DNA of 64,000 nt from Methanocella arvoryzae MRE50 (GTDB lineage Archaea > Halobacteriota > Methanocellia > Methanocellales > Methanocellaceae): assembly GCF_000063445.1 (NCBI RefSeq), contig NC_009464.1, positions 868,001-932,000 on the forward strand. Direction: 5' to 3'. Positions 33,240 through 41,833 of this stretch are shown here, piece by piece. The notes beneath the pieces were generated by a model that saw nothing but the letters and a program-made list of their open reading frames with translations, had not been told where the DNA came from and made no database searches. The translations under genes were made by a program, and so were the position numbers. Position 1 is the stretch's first letter; every line of letters begins with the position of its first letter.

Positions 33240-34607
33240 ATGCTTACCGAACTCCAGAACATCGTCGGCACGGACAGGGCTTCTTCTGACGAGGCAGAAC
33301 TCTATTGCTATTCATTCGACTCGTCGTACGTCAGAGGTAAGGCGGACTACGTGGTGAGGCCTAAAACGGCAGAGGAAGTATCGGCAGTGGTAAAGCTTGC
33401 CGCCGCGCACCGGATACCTATCGTGCCCCGGGGCTCGGCGAGCGGGCTCACGGGTGGAGCGGTGCCGGTCCAGGGTGGCATCGTGCTGGACATGACCGGA
33501 ATGAACCGCATCCTGGATATCGACCTGGAGAACATGCAAGTCCTGATCGAGCCCGGGATCATCCACGGCCACCTCAATAGAGAGCTGGCGAAGCACGGCT
33601 TCTTTTTTCCGCCCGACCCGGGCAGCAGCGAGATGTGCAGCCTCGGGGGTCTGATAGGAAACGGCGGGAGCGGGATGCACTCGGTCAAGTATGGCACTGT
33701 CAAAGACTACGTGCTGGACTTAGAAGTAGTGCTCCCGGACGGGGAGATCATCCACACCGGCTGCAAGGCGCCCAAGACTTCGGCCGGGTACGATCTCACA
33801 AGGCTGTACGTCGGCAGCGAAGGGACGCTGGGGATCATCACCAAAGCCAGGCTCCGCATATGTGCGCTGCCCGAGACTAAGTCAGTCATCACCGCAGCTT
33901 TCGCCCGGCTGGAGGATGCGGGAACGGCGGCGGTCGAAGTACTGAAGGCAGGCGTGACGCCGGCAGCCATGGAGATAATGGATGCCAGCGCTCTCCGCGC
34001 GATCAGGAAGTACCAGCCAGAGATGGAAGTCCCCGAAGGCGAGGCGATGCTCATCTTCGAGGTCGACGGCTACCGGGAAAGTACGTCGAGGGAAGCCGCC
34101 CTCATCTCCGGGATCTGCCGCAGGTGCGGCGGCGCCACGACGATTGCCAGAGACAGCGCTGAAGTCGAGCGGATCTGGACTACGAGGCGGCTGGTCAGCG
34201 TGATCATCAGCCGTCTGAGCCCGGGAAAAGTGGCGATATACGAGGCAGAGGATATAGGCATGCCGATCAAAGACGTCCCCCGGATGCTGCGGAAGATCCG
34301 GCAGATCAGCGAAAGGCACGGCCTCGACCTGGTCGTCTTCGGACACATAGGCGACGGCGACCTCCACACAGGGATCGCGATCGACCTGCTGGACGAGGGC
34401 GAATGGAAGAAAGTCCACGCCGTTAAGGACGAGATATACGACGCAGTCCTCGAAGCCGGCGGCACGCTGTCCGGGGAACACGGCATCGGCGTCATCAGGG
34501 GAGACTACATGCCGAGGATATACGGCAGAGGCCACGAGATCATGCGCGCCATCAAGAAGGCTGTCGACCCTCTTAATATTATGAACCCCGGAAAGATGGG
34601 GTTTTGA
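33240..34607 (+). CDS. FAD-binding oxidoreductase (GlcD / D-lactate dehydrogenase type)
   Basis: 455 residues. The N-terminal PCMH FAD domain has PRGSASGLTGGAVPVQGGIV (about 61-80), GGLIGNGGSGMHSVKYGTVK and YVGSEGTLGIITKARL. The C-terminal substrate domain has GHIGDGDLHTG (metal His), SGEHGIGVIRGDYM and the end DPLNIMNPGKMGF. These are hallmarks of glycolate oxidase GlcD and D-lactate dehydrogenases, which oxidise 2-hydroxy acids and pass electrons to a quinone, cytochrome or Fe-S partner. No CCG-type Fe-S partner gene (GlcF-like) is adjacent, so the electron acceptor is unknown. Confidence 0.92.
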   Translation: MLTELQNIVGTDRASSDEAELYCYSFDSSYVRGKADYVVRPKTAEEVSAVVKLAAAHRIPIVPRGSASGLTGGAVPVQGGIVLDMTGMNRILDIDLENMQVLIEPGIIHGHLNRELAKHGFFFPPDPGSSEMCSLGGLIGNGGSGMHSVKYGTVKDYVLDLEVVLPDGEIIHTGCKAPKTSAGYDLTRLYVGSEGTLGIITKARLRICALPETKSVITAAFARLEDAGTAAVEVLKAGVTPAAMEIMDASALRAIRKYQPEMEVPEGEAMLIFEVDGYRESTSREAALISGICRRCGGATTIARDSAEVERIWTTRRLVSVIISRLSPGKVAIYEAEDIGMPIKDVPRMLRKIRQISERHGLDLVVFGHIGDGDLHTGIAIDLLDEGEWKKVHAVKDEIYDAVLEAGGTLSGEHGIGVIRGDYMPRIYGRGHEIMRAIKKAVDPLNIMNPGKMGF

Positions 34608-34711
34608 AGCATAGTTCATGCGTAGTGTAGCTGCTCCGTCGTAGCTCGAAGATAATCGCTACGGGTTATGCGCGGATAACAGCTATAAATTTGCCAGTTT
34701 TATCTCTGTCT

Positions 34712-34987
34712 ATGGTCGAAAAGGAAAATCTGACTCCCGGCTTCCGGTTCGAGCAACTCTTCAGTGGCATCAGATCGCAGGAGTTCATCGTGCTCATCGC
34801 CGATACGCTGCTGTTTTTCGTCATCGGCGTGCTCGCAGTGATAGCCATCTTATCCCTGTCGCTGGACTTCGGCCAGAATATCTCCTTCATCATCGTGGCT
34901 GTGGCAGTACTGGTGGCGATTCTGCTCATAGGCCTGTACCTCGCCGCCCGGAAGTCGATCAAAAGGGTAAAAAGCGAAGCGCGCTGA
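34712..34987 (+). CDS. Small membrane protein, unknown function
   Basis: 91 residues with two hydrophobic segments (about 26-50 and 57-80) and a basic end (KSIKRVKSEAR). The soluble N-terminus is LTPGFRFEQLFSGI. The ATG at 34712 lies about 27 bases after GCTATAAATTT (34680-34690), fitting a leaderless message; a frame extension of seven codons upstream is less likely. It converges with the HEAT-like gene. I know no family. Confidence 0.65.
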   Translation: MVEKENLTPGFRFEQLFSGIRSQEFIVLIADTLLFFVIGVLAVIAILSLSLDFGQNISFIIVAVAVLVAILLIGLYLAARKSIKRVKSEAR

Positions 34988-34995
34988 CGCCCGGC

Positions 34996-35595
34996 TTAGC
35001 TGCCATGGGCTTCCAGGAACTTTTTAGCTATCTTCCGAGTCTTCGGGCTCTCGCACTGCAGCCAGCTTCTGGCGAACTCGATAATCAGGGCCTTGTCCTG
35101 CGACGCCTCGAAGTATTCGGCCAGGGACTCGATAGCGTAGCCGGCGATCAGGGCCTGGCGCTTGTGGTCGAACTCTTCGCCGCCCAGATCTAACAGCTTC
35201 CCGGTGATCCTCGACTGCAACACCGGCTTTGCCCGGGCGATCTTGCCCGCGCTGCCGGCGATGTGGGCTGCAATACTGGTCTTCTCGTCGGCCAGCAGGC
35301 CGAAGTAGTCGTCGAAAATGCTTTCGAAGATGCCTCGCTCGTCGACGGCCGCCAGGTTGGCCAGGAGGAAGAGGGAATTGTACTTAGAGTTCGTGTTGCC
35401 GCTCCGCAGCAGTCCGGCCAGAAAATCCCACCGCTCGTATAGTAGCTCCGGGCGGCTCTCGCTGACGAGCATCAGAGCATTAAAACTCTTGAAACGCTTA
35501 TCCTTATCCTTGTTTTCGGGCAGCAGATCGTTCAAGAGCCGGTCTAAGACTGCTGAGTCCTTAATCGCCTGATCGCACAGTACTTGCTCATCCAT
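34996..35595 (-). CDS. HEAT-repeat-like protein, unknown function
   Basis: 199 residues, nearly all alpha-helical by appearance. Successive helical pairs such as RFKSFNALMLVSESRPELLY, NSKYNSLFLLANLAAVDERG and KRQALIAGYAIESLAEYFEA look like degenerate HEAT repeats, typical of a protein-protein scaffold. No signal peptide or catalytic motif. It lies 40 bases upstream of the surE gene's end, on the same strand, so it may share the message starting at surE. Confidence 0.7.
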   Translation of the reverse strand: MDEQVLCDQAIKDSAVLDRLLNDLLPENKDKDKRFKSFNALMLVSESRPELLYERWDFLAGLLRSGNTNSKYNSLFLLANLAAVDERGIFESIFDDYFGLLADEKTSIAAHIAGSAGKIARAKPVLQSRITGKLLDLGGEEFDHKRQALIAGYAIESLAEYFEASQDKALIIEFARSWLQCESPKTRKIAKKFLEAHGS

Positions 35596-35635
35596 GGTTT
35601 CAAGGTTGGAATTTTTTCCACGATAAAGCTTACAG

Positions 35636-36436
35636 CTACCAGTTATCCCGGATAATTCGCTCGATCTCGACCGTCTGCTCGCAAGCTGTCATATCCAGGC
35701 GCAGAGGGGTTATCGAGACCTGCCTGCGCTGGTGAACTGTGTGTAAGTCAGTGCCCTCGGGCGCATCGGCTACGATGGTGCCGTCGACCCAGTAGTAGGA
35801 CCTGCCTCTCGGGTCCATCCGGTGGTGGACGATGGTGTCGTACATCCGCCGGGCGAGCCGGGTCACGACAACGGGCGTTTCAGGCGTAGCGCCTGCAGGG
35901 ATGTTCACGTTGAGCAGATCGACTCCTTCCGGCAGGCCATTCTCCAGCACCTGCCTCGCCAGCTTTCCAATAAGTCTCTGCGCCACTGCATAATCCTGGG
36001 CCATCGCCGCTGTCGCAAATTTATCCGCCTCCTCGAGGACGTGCATCGACACCGCAATCGCCGGCACGCCCTGGTTGGCCGCCTCCATCGCGGCGCCGAT
36101 GGTGCCCGAAGTGGTCACTGCCTCCGCGCTCAGGTTCTCCCCGATGTTGATGCCGGAGATCACCAGATCAGGCTTCCTGTCCGCCATCACCACGTACATG
36201 CCCATGATCACCGAGTCCGTCGGCGTCCCGTTGACCGCATAAGCCATTGTGCCCTGCAGGTTCATCTTTTCTATCCGCAGCGGCTCAAAAAGCGTCATCG
36301 ACCGCCCGACAGCGCTCTGCTGGGAAGCCGGAGCCACAATGACAGCTTCGCCAAGAGACCGCACAGCCTCGTACACTGCCATCAGCCCCGGCGAGGCCAC
36401 GCCGTCGTCGTTGGTGATCAAAATGCGGTACGTCAT
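35636..36436 (-). CDS. surE: 5'-nucleotidase SurE
   Basis: 266 residues. SurE is a metal-dependent nucleoside monophosphate phosphatase. The metal site NDDGV (residues 9-13) follows MTYRILIT, with Ser and Asn ligands in PASQQSAVGRSMTL and SGINIGENLSAEAVTTSGTI. The end (VEIERIIRD) is as in the family. It diverges from mfnD with a 113-base gap. Confidence 0.94.
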   Translation of the reverse strand: MTYRILITNDDGVASPGLMAVYEAVRSLGEAVIVAPASQQSAVGRSMTLFEPLRIEKMNLQGTMAYAVNGTPTDSVIMGMYVVMADRKPDLVISGINIGENLSAEAVTTSGTIGAAMEAANQGVPAIAVSMHVLEEADKFATAAMAQDYAVAQRLIGKLARQVLENGLPEGVDLLNVNIPAGATPETPVVVTRLARRMYDTIVHHRMDPRGRSYYWVDGTIVADAPEGTDLHTVHQRRQVSITPLRLDMTACEQTVEIERIIRDNW

Positions 36437-36549
36437 CAGACCTAAGTTCGTCCGGGTGAGATATAATAGTTACTGGCAGGCAAAGTATGAAACTGGCCTT
36501 AACCCGAAATGCTATTATACCTGTCCATCCCTCATCTCTCCGTGTTATT

Positions 36550-37410
36550 ATGAAGGTCATGCTGGCTGAATATTCGGTGTGCACGGGCATGGATGCATCT
36601 CTGAGGAGAGAAGGGGCTGCAATGCTGAAGACGCTGAAGGCGGCGTTTGAGGCGGCCGGGTGTACGGTGTCCGTGCCTTCGGATTTTGACGCGGATTTCA
36701 GGCGGACGGCGGATGCCTGCGACGCGGGGCTGGTCATAGCGCCGGACGAGGTGCTGGCAGACTATACTGAAGTGCTGGAGGAATACTGCATTAACCTGGG
36801 CAGCAGCCCTGCGGCAACTCGTCTGTGCGCGGATAAAAAGGAAGCCACCGAGCTTCTTTTGCACAATGGCCTGTACGCCCCCCGCATCGTGAGAGAGGAT
36901 GAGCCGGTGAAGTGTGTGGTCAAGCCCAGGACAGGCTGTGGCTCCGAGGGCATCTTCATCTCCGACCGGCCGGTAGAGAAAGAAGGCTACATCTCGACCG
37001 AGTTCGTGGAGGGCGAGCACCTGAGCGTTTCCCTGGCAGCCGGCAAGGGATGGATATTGCCGCTGACCCTGAACAGGCAGCATATAAATATCAATGACGG
37101 CATCGACTACGACGGCAATGACGTCAACATCTCGCACCCCGCAACGGCGGAGATCTTCAGAGCGGCGGTCACGGCAGGCCACATGGCAGGCTGCAGAGGG
37201 CTGTTTGGCGTGGACGTCGTTTTCGGAAAGCACCCCTGGATTGTGGACATCAATCCCAGGCCGACTACCACTATCGTCGGTGTCGTGAATGTGATCGACG
37301 CCAACGTTGCCGATCTGATGTTGATGGGCCACTTTGGCGCGATGCCGCCGGAGATCCACAGGAAAGGCACTTATTCGTTCACCAAGAGAGACCTGGAGGA
37401 ATTTTTATAG
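36550..37410 (+). CDS. mfnD: Tyramine-L-glutamate ligase MfnD (methanofuran synthesis)
   Basis: 286 residues of the ATP-grasp fold. MfnD joins tyramine to the gamma-carboxyl of glutamate in methanofuran synthesis. Family signs are the N-terminus KVMLAEYSVCTGMDASLRRE, the ATP-binding KCVVKPRTGCGSEGIFIS, and the metal-binding DVVFGKHPWIVDINPRPTTT. The frame extends upstream to 36487, but the ATG at 36550 fits the conserved start and a TATA-like element (CTATTATACC near 36513-36522). The next gene, mfnF, overlaps the stop codon by three bases. Confidence 0.9.
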   Translation: MKVMLAEYSVCTGMDASLRREGAAMLKTLKAAFEAAGCTVSVPSDFDADFRRTADACDAGLVIAPDEVLADYTEVLEEYCINLGSSPAATRLCADKKEATELLLHNGLYAPRIVREDEPVKCVVKPRTGCGSEGIFISDRPVEKEGYISTEFVEGEHLSVSLAAGKGWILPLTLNRQHININDGIDYDGNDVNISHPATAEIFRAAVTAGHMAGCRGLFGVDVVFGKHPWIVDINPRPTTTIVGVVNVIDANVADLMLMGHFGAMPPEIHRKGTYSFTKRDLEEFL

Positions 37411-38375
37411 CGCTGGGCATAGATATCGGCGGGGCAAATACTAAGGCGGCGTCTGCCGACGGGAAATACGTTGAGACCATCTATCTGCCGCTGTGGAAAG
37501 GGGCGGACCTGAAGGGCACACTGGAGCAGATCAGGCGCAATGCCGGGAAAGACTGCGGCCCCGTGGGCATTACGATTACCGGAGAGCTGGCAGACTGCTA
37601 TCCGTCTAAGAGGGACGGAATCGCCCACATCTCGGCCGTGGTCAAAGAGGTCTTCCCCGACGCCCGGTTCTACGGCTACGACGGGCGGTTTTATGAGACC
37701 ACCGAGAACCATACCCTGTTCTCTGCCGCTAACTGGTCGGCTTCGGCCAGGTACGTGGGGAAGGTCCATGGCAGCGTTGTTTTCATAGATACCGGCAGCA
37801 CGACCACGGACATCATCCCGGTCCGTGAAGGCGAGCCTGCAGCCATGCTGACCGATTTCGGCCGCCTCGGAAACAATGAGCTCATCTACGCGGGCACGCT
37901 CAGGACGAACCTCGCGGCCCTGTTGCACACGGTGATCGTCAGAGGCAAGCCCGTGAGGACTGCGTCGGAGCTTTTTGCCATTACAGGAGACGTATACCTG
38001 CTTCTCGGGCGGATATCCCCTGAGGACTACGCTTGCGATACCCCCGATGGCGGACCGAAGGACGTAGAGGGCGCCGCCCGGCGGATCGCCCGGGTGGTCT
38101 GCGGTGACCTGGAAGAGATAGGCATGGACGACGTCAGAGAGATCGCAGAGCAGGCCCGCAGGCGCCAGATCGATGAGATCAAAGCTGCCGTCACCGCGGT
38201 CTCGGAGCAGCATGACATCAGGAAGGCGGCGATCTGCGGCCTTGGATCATTTATAGTTAAAGATGCGCTCATCGAGATGGGCATGACGTTTTCAGTCGTG
38301 GCCGACGAGCGTTTGTCCCGGGTGTTCCCGGCGTATGCCGTTGCCAGATTACTGGCAGAAAGCGAGGAGGAGTGA
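37407..38375 (+). CDS. mfnF: Methanofuran synthesis protein MfnF, likely ATA start
   Basis: About 322 residues. MfnF joins the tyramine-glutamate unit to the aminomethylfuran moiety and has an ASKHA-type kinase fold. The conserved N-terminus ALGIDIGGANTKAASADGKY begins at 37410, yet the first ATG, GTG or TTG in frame is a GTG at 37563, more than 50 codons later. An ATA at 37407 lies 7 bases after GGAGG (37395-37399), and its overlap with the mfnD stop (ATAG) mimics the common ATGA overlap. A CTG at 37413 is the alternative. Later motifs VVFIDTGSTTTDIIP and AAICGLGSFIVKDAL confirm the family. The end overlaps the in-frame GTG of the lipoprotein gene. Confidence 0.88.
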   Translation: MALGIDIGGANTKAASADGKYVETIYLPLWKGADLKGTLEQIRRNAGKDCGPVGITITGELADCYPSKRDGIAHISAVVKEVFPDARFYGYDGRFYETTENHTLFSAANWSASARYVGKVHGSVVFIDTGSTTTDIIPVREGEPAAMLTDFGRLGNNELIYAGTLRTNLAALLHTVIVRGKPVRTASELFAITGDVYLLLGRISPEDYACDTPDGGPKDVEGAARRIARVVCGDLEEIGMDDVREIAEQARRRQIDEIKAAVTAVSEQHDIRKAAICGLGSFIVKDALIEMGMTFSVVADERLSRVFPAYAVARLLAESEEE

Positions 38376-38380
38376 AGCGG

Positions 38381-39400
38381 ATGGAGAGGAAAGGCAAACC
38401 AGTAATATATCTTGTGTTGTTGACAGCGATCGTTGCAGTGGCCGTTGCATCCTCGGGATGCACAGGCGACAGAGATGACACGACAACGCTGTATGGTAAA
38501 GACATTTTCGATCCGGCCAAATTCAGCATGGCCAGATACGACGTCACGGCGAACGAAAGCGGCACGGTGTCTCACCGGGATCTCGTAATAATCACCGCCA
38601 GGAACGAGAAGGACGGAGACAGGATCACTACCCAGGAAATCTACGGCAACAACTCGGTCAGGACGAATGTCTGGGTCAACAAGGACAGGACTGCCGCCAC
38701 CAACGTCCTCATCACAGCTATTAACAGCTCCACCCTCATCATTACCGGTGGTTACCCGCCGTTCAACATGACCACGGCTGACAAAGCCTGGAATTCCCTG
38801 GATGCGACCTACGCCCTGATCGGCACCGCTACAGTCAATACCAGCGCCGGCATGTTCGATAACTGCTCAGTATACGGCGCCGGGCGGATGATCGGCTACG
38901 GGGACGGGCTGATCAACATGAGCGTATATTATTATATGCACCCCTCTATGCCAGTTCCAGTCCTGTACGTAGTCCAGATGCCGGATGCCGTGTACGAGTA
39001 CAATCTGATTAGCGCGTACGGCCCCAACGACAGAGACAGCACCCCTGAGAGAGTCATCCAGGCGTTTTTCGACAGCCTGGAACAGGGTGACAACGCCACC
39101 GCTTCGAGCTACGTCGTAACCTACGACGGCACCGACAGCAAGTTCAAGCCGCTCAGCGGCTCCGCATACAAGGAGTTCCTCCAGGGTACCGGAGCGATGT
39201 ACGGGAACGCGGAAAGCGCTACCAAGGTACAGTACGTACTGACAACCAGGACAGGAGAGGAACAGCAGATCGGCGGCAGGGAAGTAGTGGCCGCCAGGTG
39301 GACGAGTGTTCAGTACCAGCCTGCCCCGCTGTCGGTGTTCGAGCTTAACGGTAAGCTGAACGTCGTGAACATCGGCGGGCACTGGAAGATCGTAGGATAG
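38381..39400 (+). CDS. Putative lipoprotein, unknown function
   Basis: 339 residues. A signal peptide (KPVIYLVLLTAIVAVAVASS) ends with a lipobox-like SSGC, so Cys near residue 24 may carry a lipid. The first domain (about 40-215) is beta-rich; the second (about 222-339, PERVIQAFFDSLEQGDNATA) looks like an NTF2/SnoaL-like cone fold ending in VVNIGGHWKIVG. The ATG at 38381 has GAGGAGG at a good distance. It follows mfnF by five bases and is probably cotranscribed, but nothing ties it to methanofuran. Confidence 0.78.
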   Translation: MERKGKPVIYLVLLTAIVAVAVASSGCTGDRDDTTTLYGKDIFDPAKFSMARYDVTANESGTVSHRDLVIITARNEKDGDRITTQEIYGNNSVRTNVWVNKDRTAATNVLITAINSSTLIITGGYPPFNMTTADKAWNSLDATYALIGTATVNTSAGMFDNCSVYGAGRMIGYGDGLINMSVYYYMHPSMPVPVLYVVQMPDAVYEYNLISAYGPNDRDSTPERVIQAFFDSLEQGDNATASSYVVTYDGTDSKFKPLSGSAYKEFLQGTGAMYGNAESATKVQYVLTTRTGEEQQIGGREVVAARWTSVQYQPAPLSVFELNGKLNVVNIGGHWKIVG

Positions 39401-39564
39401 TTTTGGGGGAGGGCGGGGGGCCATTCTGGTGGAGTGGTCCCCTTGCTCAACCGGTAAAAATGTTTTTCTTTGTTTCAAAAAAGTAATTAGATTTTTATCA
39501 GTTGATGAATAATCTTTGCCTGCTTCTGTTAATGCATCCAAAAAAATTTCTTTTTGACACTAAG

Positions 39565-39573
39565 TTTATATAC
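39565..39573 (+). promoter_or_regulatory. TATA-box promoter of the pilus-like operon
   Basis: TTTATATAC lies 154 bases before the GTG at 39727. Transcription should start near 39593, giving a leader of about 130 bases. The stretch 39401-39564 holds no gene. Confidence 0.65.
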
Positions 39574-39592
39574 CCCCAGACGCAGTAAGTTA

Positions 39593-39616
39593 TATTACGA
39601 TAACTATTACGATAAC
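39593..39616 (+). repeat. Tandem 12-base repeat at the predicted transcription start
   Basis: TATTACGATAAC occurs twice without a gap (39593-39604 and 39605-39616), starting just where transcription is expected from the TATA box at 39565. A candidate operator. Confidence 0.7.
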
Positions 39617-39618
39617 CG

Positions 39619-39646
39619 GTGAGTCAGTTCGGGGGTACTGGCTCAC
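39619..39646 (+). promoter_or_regulatory. Leader hairpin of the pilus-like operon
   Basis: GTGAGTCAG and CTGGCTCAC can pair over nine positions (one G-U) around a ten-base loop, inside the predicted 5' leader. Could regulate or stabilise the message. Confidence 0.45.
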
Positions 39647-39726
39647 AAGCTGGTGGGGGCGGTGCAGAGGTTACGTAATACTAGCCGGAGTTCGGCGCGC
39701 AGTAAAGCCTTTACGGAGAGGGTAGA

Positions 39727-41829
39727 GTGACAGGAACCGGTAACCCAGGTATTAACTTCGATACCCACGACGATGACAAAAAAACGTTTTACGGTTTACT
39801 TAAGAAGAAACAGGCCGGACAGGCAGCAGAGAAGGTGCCTGTCAGTACAGAAGAGCAGATCGCTTCTGCAGTGACTGCGGTAGATACAATCGAGCCTGCT
39901 TACCCCGCAGAAGAGCAGCCGGTTAACCTGCCGGACGAAGTCATCGCTGAACCTCAGGCACCTGTTGAAGAAGAGCCTGAGGAACTGAGAAGAATTTTAA
40001 GCAAGACTTACACCGCCACGCAGGAATCTGCCATACCTGCGCCCGAGCCGGCGCCGGCAGCCCCGACGATGTACGTGCCGGAGCCGCCAGCAAGGCGGAT
40101 GCCTGAATCTCAGGCTAAGCAGGAAGAACGCCTGATCAGCTCGGCGGAAATCGACTCGATCAGGCACAACAAGAGCGAAGAAGACATCATAGACGAATTT
40201 AATACGCTGATTTCCAGGTCCAAGGGTGCCGACATCCAGGAGCAGGCGCGGGGAGAAGCCAGCGTCAAGAAGGGTAAGACAGACAAAAGAATCAAGAAAA
40301 AGATCGAGTTCGAGCCCTACGACCCGGAGAAGCATGGGCCGATGGCGGTTTTCACCGGCCTCGCCGACTACGAGGAGATCGAGCGCTACTGGGTTATCGA
40401 GCCATACACATTCGTCGTCATCCTCTACAATGAAAAGGCCAACACATACCTGTATTACGTCTGCGAGCCCACGCTGACGGTCTTCGAGAAAGAGCTGCTC
40501 GAAGACATTTACCAGCGGCTGCAGGACGTCCTCCTCATAGAGAACATTGATCCTAAGTCCGACAGAAGAGAGATGCTGGTCCGCAAGACGACGGAAGTCA
40601 TCGTGGACTACATCGGCAAGATAGAAACCAAGTCCTACCACAAGCTCATCTATTACATTGTCCGGGACTACCTCCAGGTCGGCAAGATCGAGCCCCTCAT
40701 GAACGACAACTTCATCGAGGATATCTCGTGCAACGGTTTTGATGCGCCGGTGTTCCTGTACCACAAGAACTACGAGAACATCATGACGAACATCACCTTC
40801 AACGAGAGACAGCTCGACTCCTTCGTCATCAGGCTGGCCCAGAGATGCGGCAAGCATATCTCGATCGCCGAGCCCATGGTCGACGCAACCATGCCCGACG
40901 GCTCCCGTATCCAGATGACGCTGGGCAAGGAGATCACCACGAGGGGCAGCACGTTCACCATCCGTAAGTTCAAGGAAATCCCCATCACGCCGGTGGACCT
41001 CATCGCCTGGAACACCTTCTCTTCCGAGACGATGGCATACCTCTGGCTCTGCATCGAGAATAACAAGAGCCTGATCTTCTCTGGTGGCACGGCTTCGGGT
41101 AAGACGTCGTCGCTGAACGCCGTGGCGCTTTTCATTCCGCCCAAGGCGAAGGTCGTCTCGCTGGAAGATACCAGAGAGCTGAAGCTGCCGCACCAGAACT
41201 GGATTCCCGGCCTGACCAGGGACTCGTTCACGGCCGACGGCAAGGGATCTATCGAGATGTTCGCCCTGCTGAAAGCGGCGCTGCGTCAGAGGCCGGAATA
41301 CCTGCTGGTAGGCGAAGTCAGAGGCAAGGAAGCCCTGACTCTGTTCCAGGCCATGTCGACTGGCCACACTACGTTCTCGACGATGCACGCAGATTCGGTC
41401 GAGTCGGCCATCCACCGTCTGGAAAACCCGCCGATCAGCGTGCCGAGGACGATGATCACAGCGCTGGACATCATCAGCATCCAGTCGCAGACGTACCTCA
41501 AGAACAAGCGTGTCCGCCGGAACATGAAGCTCGTGGAGATCCAGGACATCGATCCGAACACGAGGAACATCAGGACGAACGACGTCTTCGTCTGGAACTC
41601 GGCCACTGACCGGTTCGACCACGTGGGAGAGTCTCAGGTGCTTGCCGAGATTTCCCAGCGCAGGGCGTGGAGCAAGAAGGAGCTGCAAATCGAGCTGTAC
41701 CGCAGGCAGCGGGTGCTCGAGTACATGGTAAAGAAGAACATCCGGGACTTCCACCAGGTGGCGGCGATTATTCAGGCGTACGCTGTCAAGCCGGAGAGAG
41801 TCCTGGAGAAGCTGCAGATCAGGGACTGA
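39727..41829 (+). CDS. Type IV pilus/archaellum-type secretion ATPase
   Basis: 700 residues of the GspE/FlaI/TadA family, hexameric ATPases that drive pilin assembly. The first 190 residues are low-complexity and acidic/Pro-rich, with no counterpart in FlaI. The catalytic half has Walker A SGGTASGKTSSLNAV (about 455-469), the Asp box LEDTRELKLPHQNW, Walker B with EYLLVGEVRGKEALTLFQAM and the His box MSTGHTTFSTMHADS. The C-terminus has VEIQDIDPNTRNIRT. The start is a GTG at 39727 with GAGAGGG ahead. The platform gene starts four bases after its end. Confidence 0.93.
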   Translation: MTGTGNPGINFDTHDDDKKTFYGLLKKKQAGQAAEKVPVSTEEQIASAVTAVDTIEPAYPAEEQPVNLPDEVIAEPQAPVEEEPEELRRILSKTYTATQESAIPAPEPAPAAPTMYVPEPPARRMPESQAKQEERLISSAEIDSIRHNKSEEDIIDEFNTLISRSKGADIQEQARGEASVKKGKTDKRIKKKIEFEPYDPEKHGPMAVFTGLADYEEIERYWVIEPYTFVVILYNEKANTYLYYVCEPTLTVFEKELLEDIYQRLQDVLLIENIDPKSDRREMLVRKTTEVIVDYIGKIETKSYHKLIYYIVRDYLQVGKIEPLMNDNFIEDISCNGFDAPVFLYHKNYENIMTNITFNERQLDSFVIRLAQRCGKHISIAEPMVDATMPDGSRIQMTLGKEITTRGSTFTIRKFKEIPITPVDLIAWNTFSSETMAYLWLCIENNKSLIFSGGTASGKTSSLNAVALFIPPKAKVVSLEDTRELKLPHQNWIPGLTRDSFTADGKGSIEMFALLKAALRQRPEYLLVGEVRGKEALTLFQAMSTGHTTFSTMHADSVESAIHRLENPPISVPRTMITALDIISIQSQTYLKNKRVRRNMKLVEIQDIDPNTRNIRTNDVFVWNSATDRFDHVGESQVLAEISQRRAWSKKELQIELYRRQRVLEYMVKKNIRDFHQVAAIIQAYAVKPERVLEKLQIRD

Positions 41830-41833
41830 TTAC

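Noticed and set aside
39997-41754. A 585-codon open frame on the minus strand opposite the pilus ATPase gene
   Set aside because: It mirrors the codon bias of the plus-strand gene, has no recognisable domain and no promoter, and the plus-strand frame has full family motifs.
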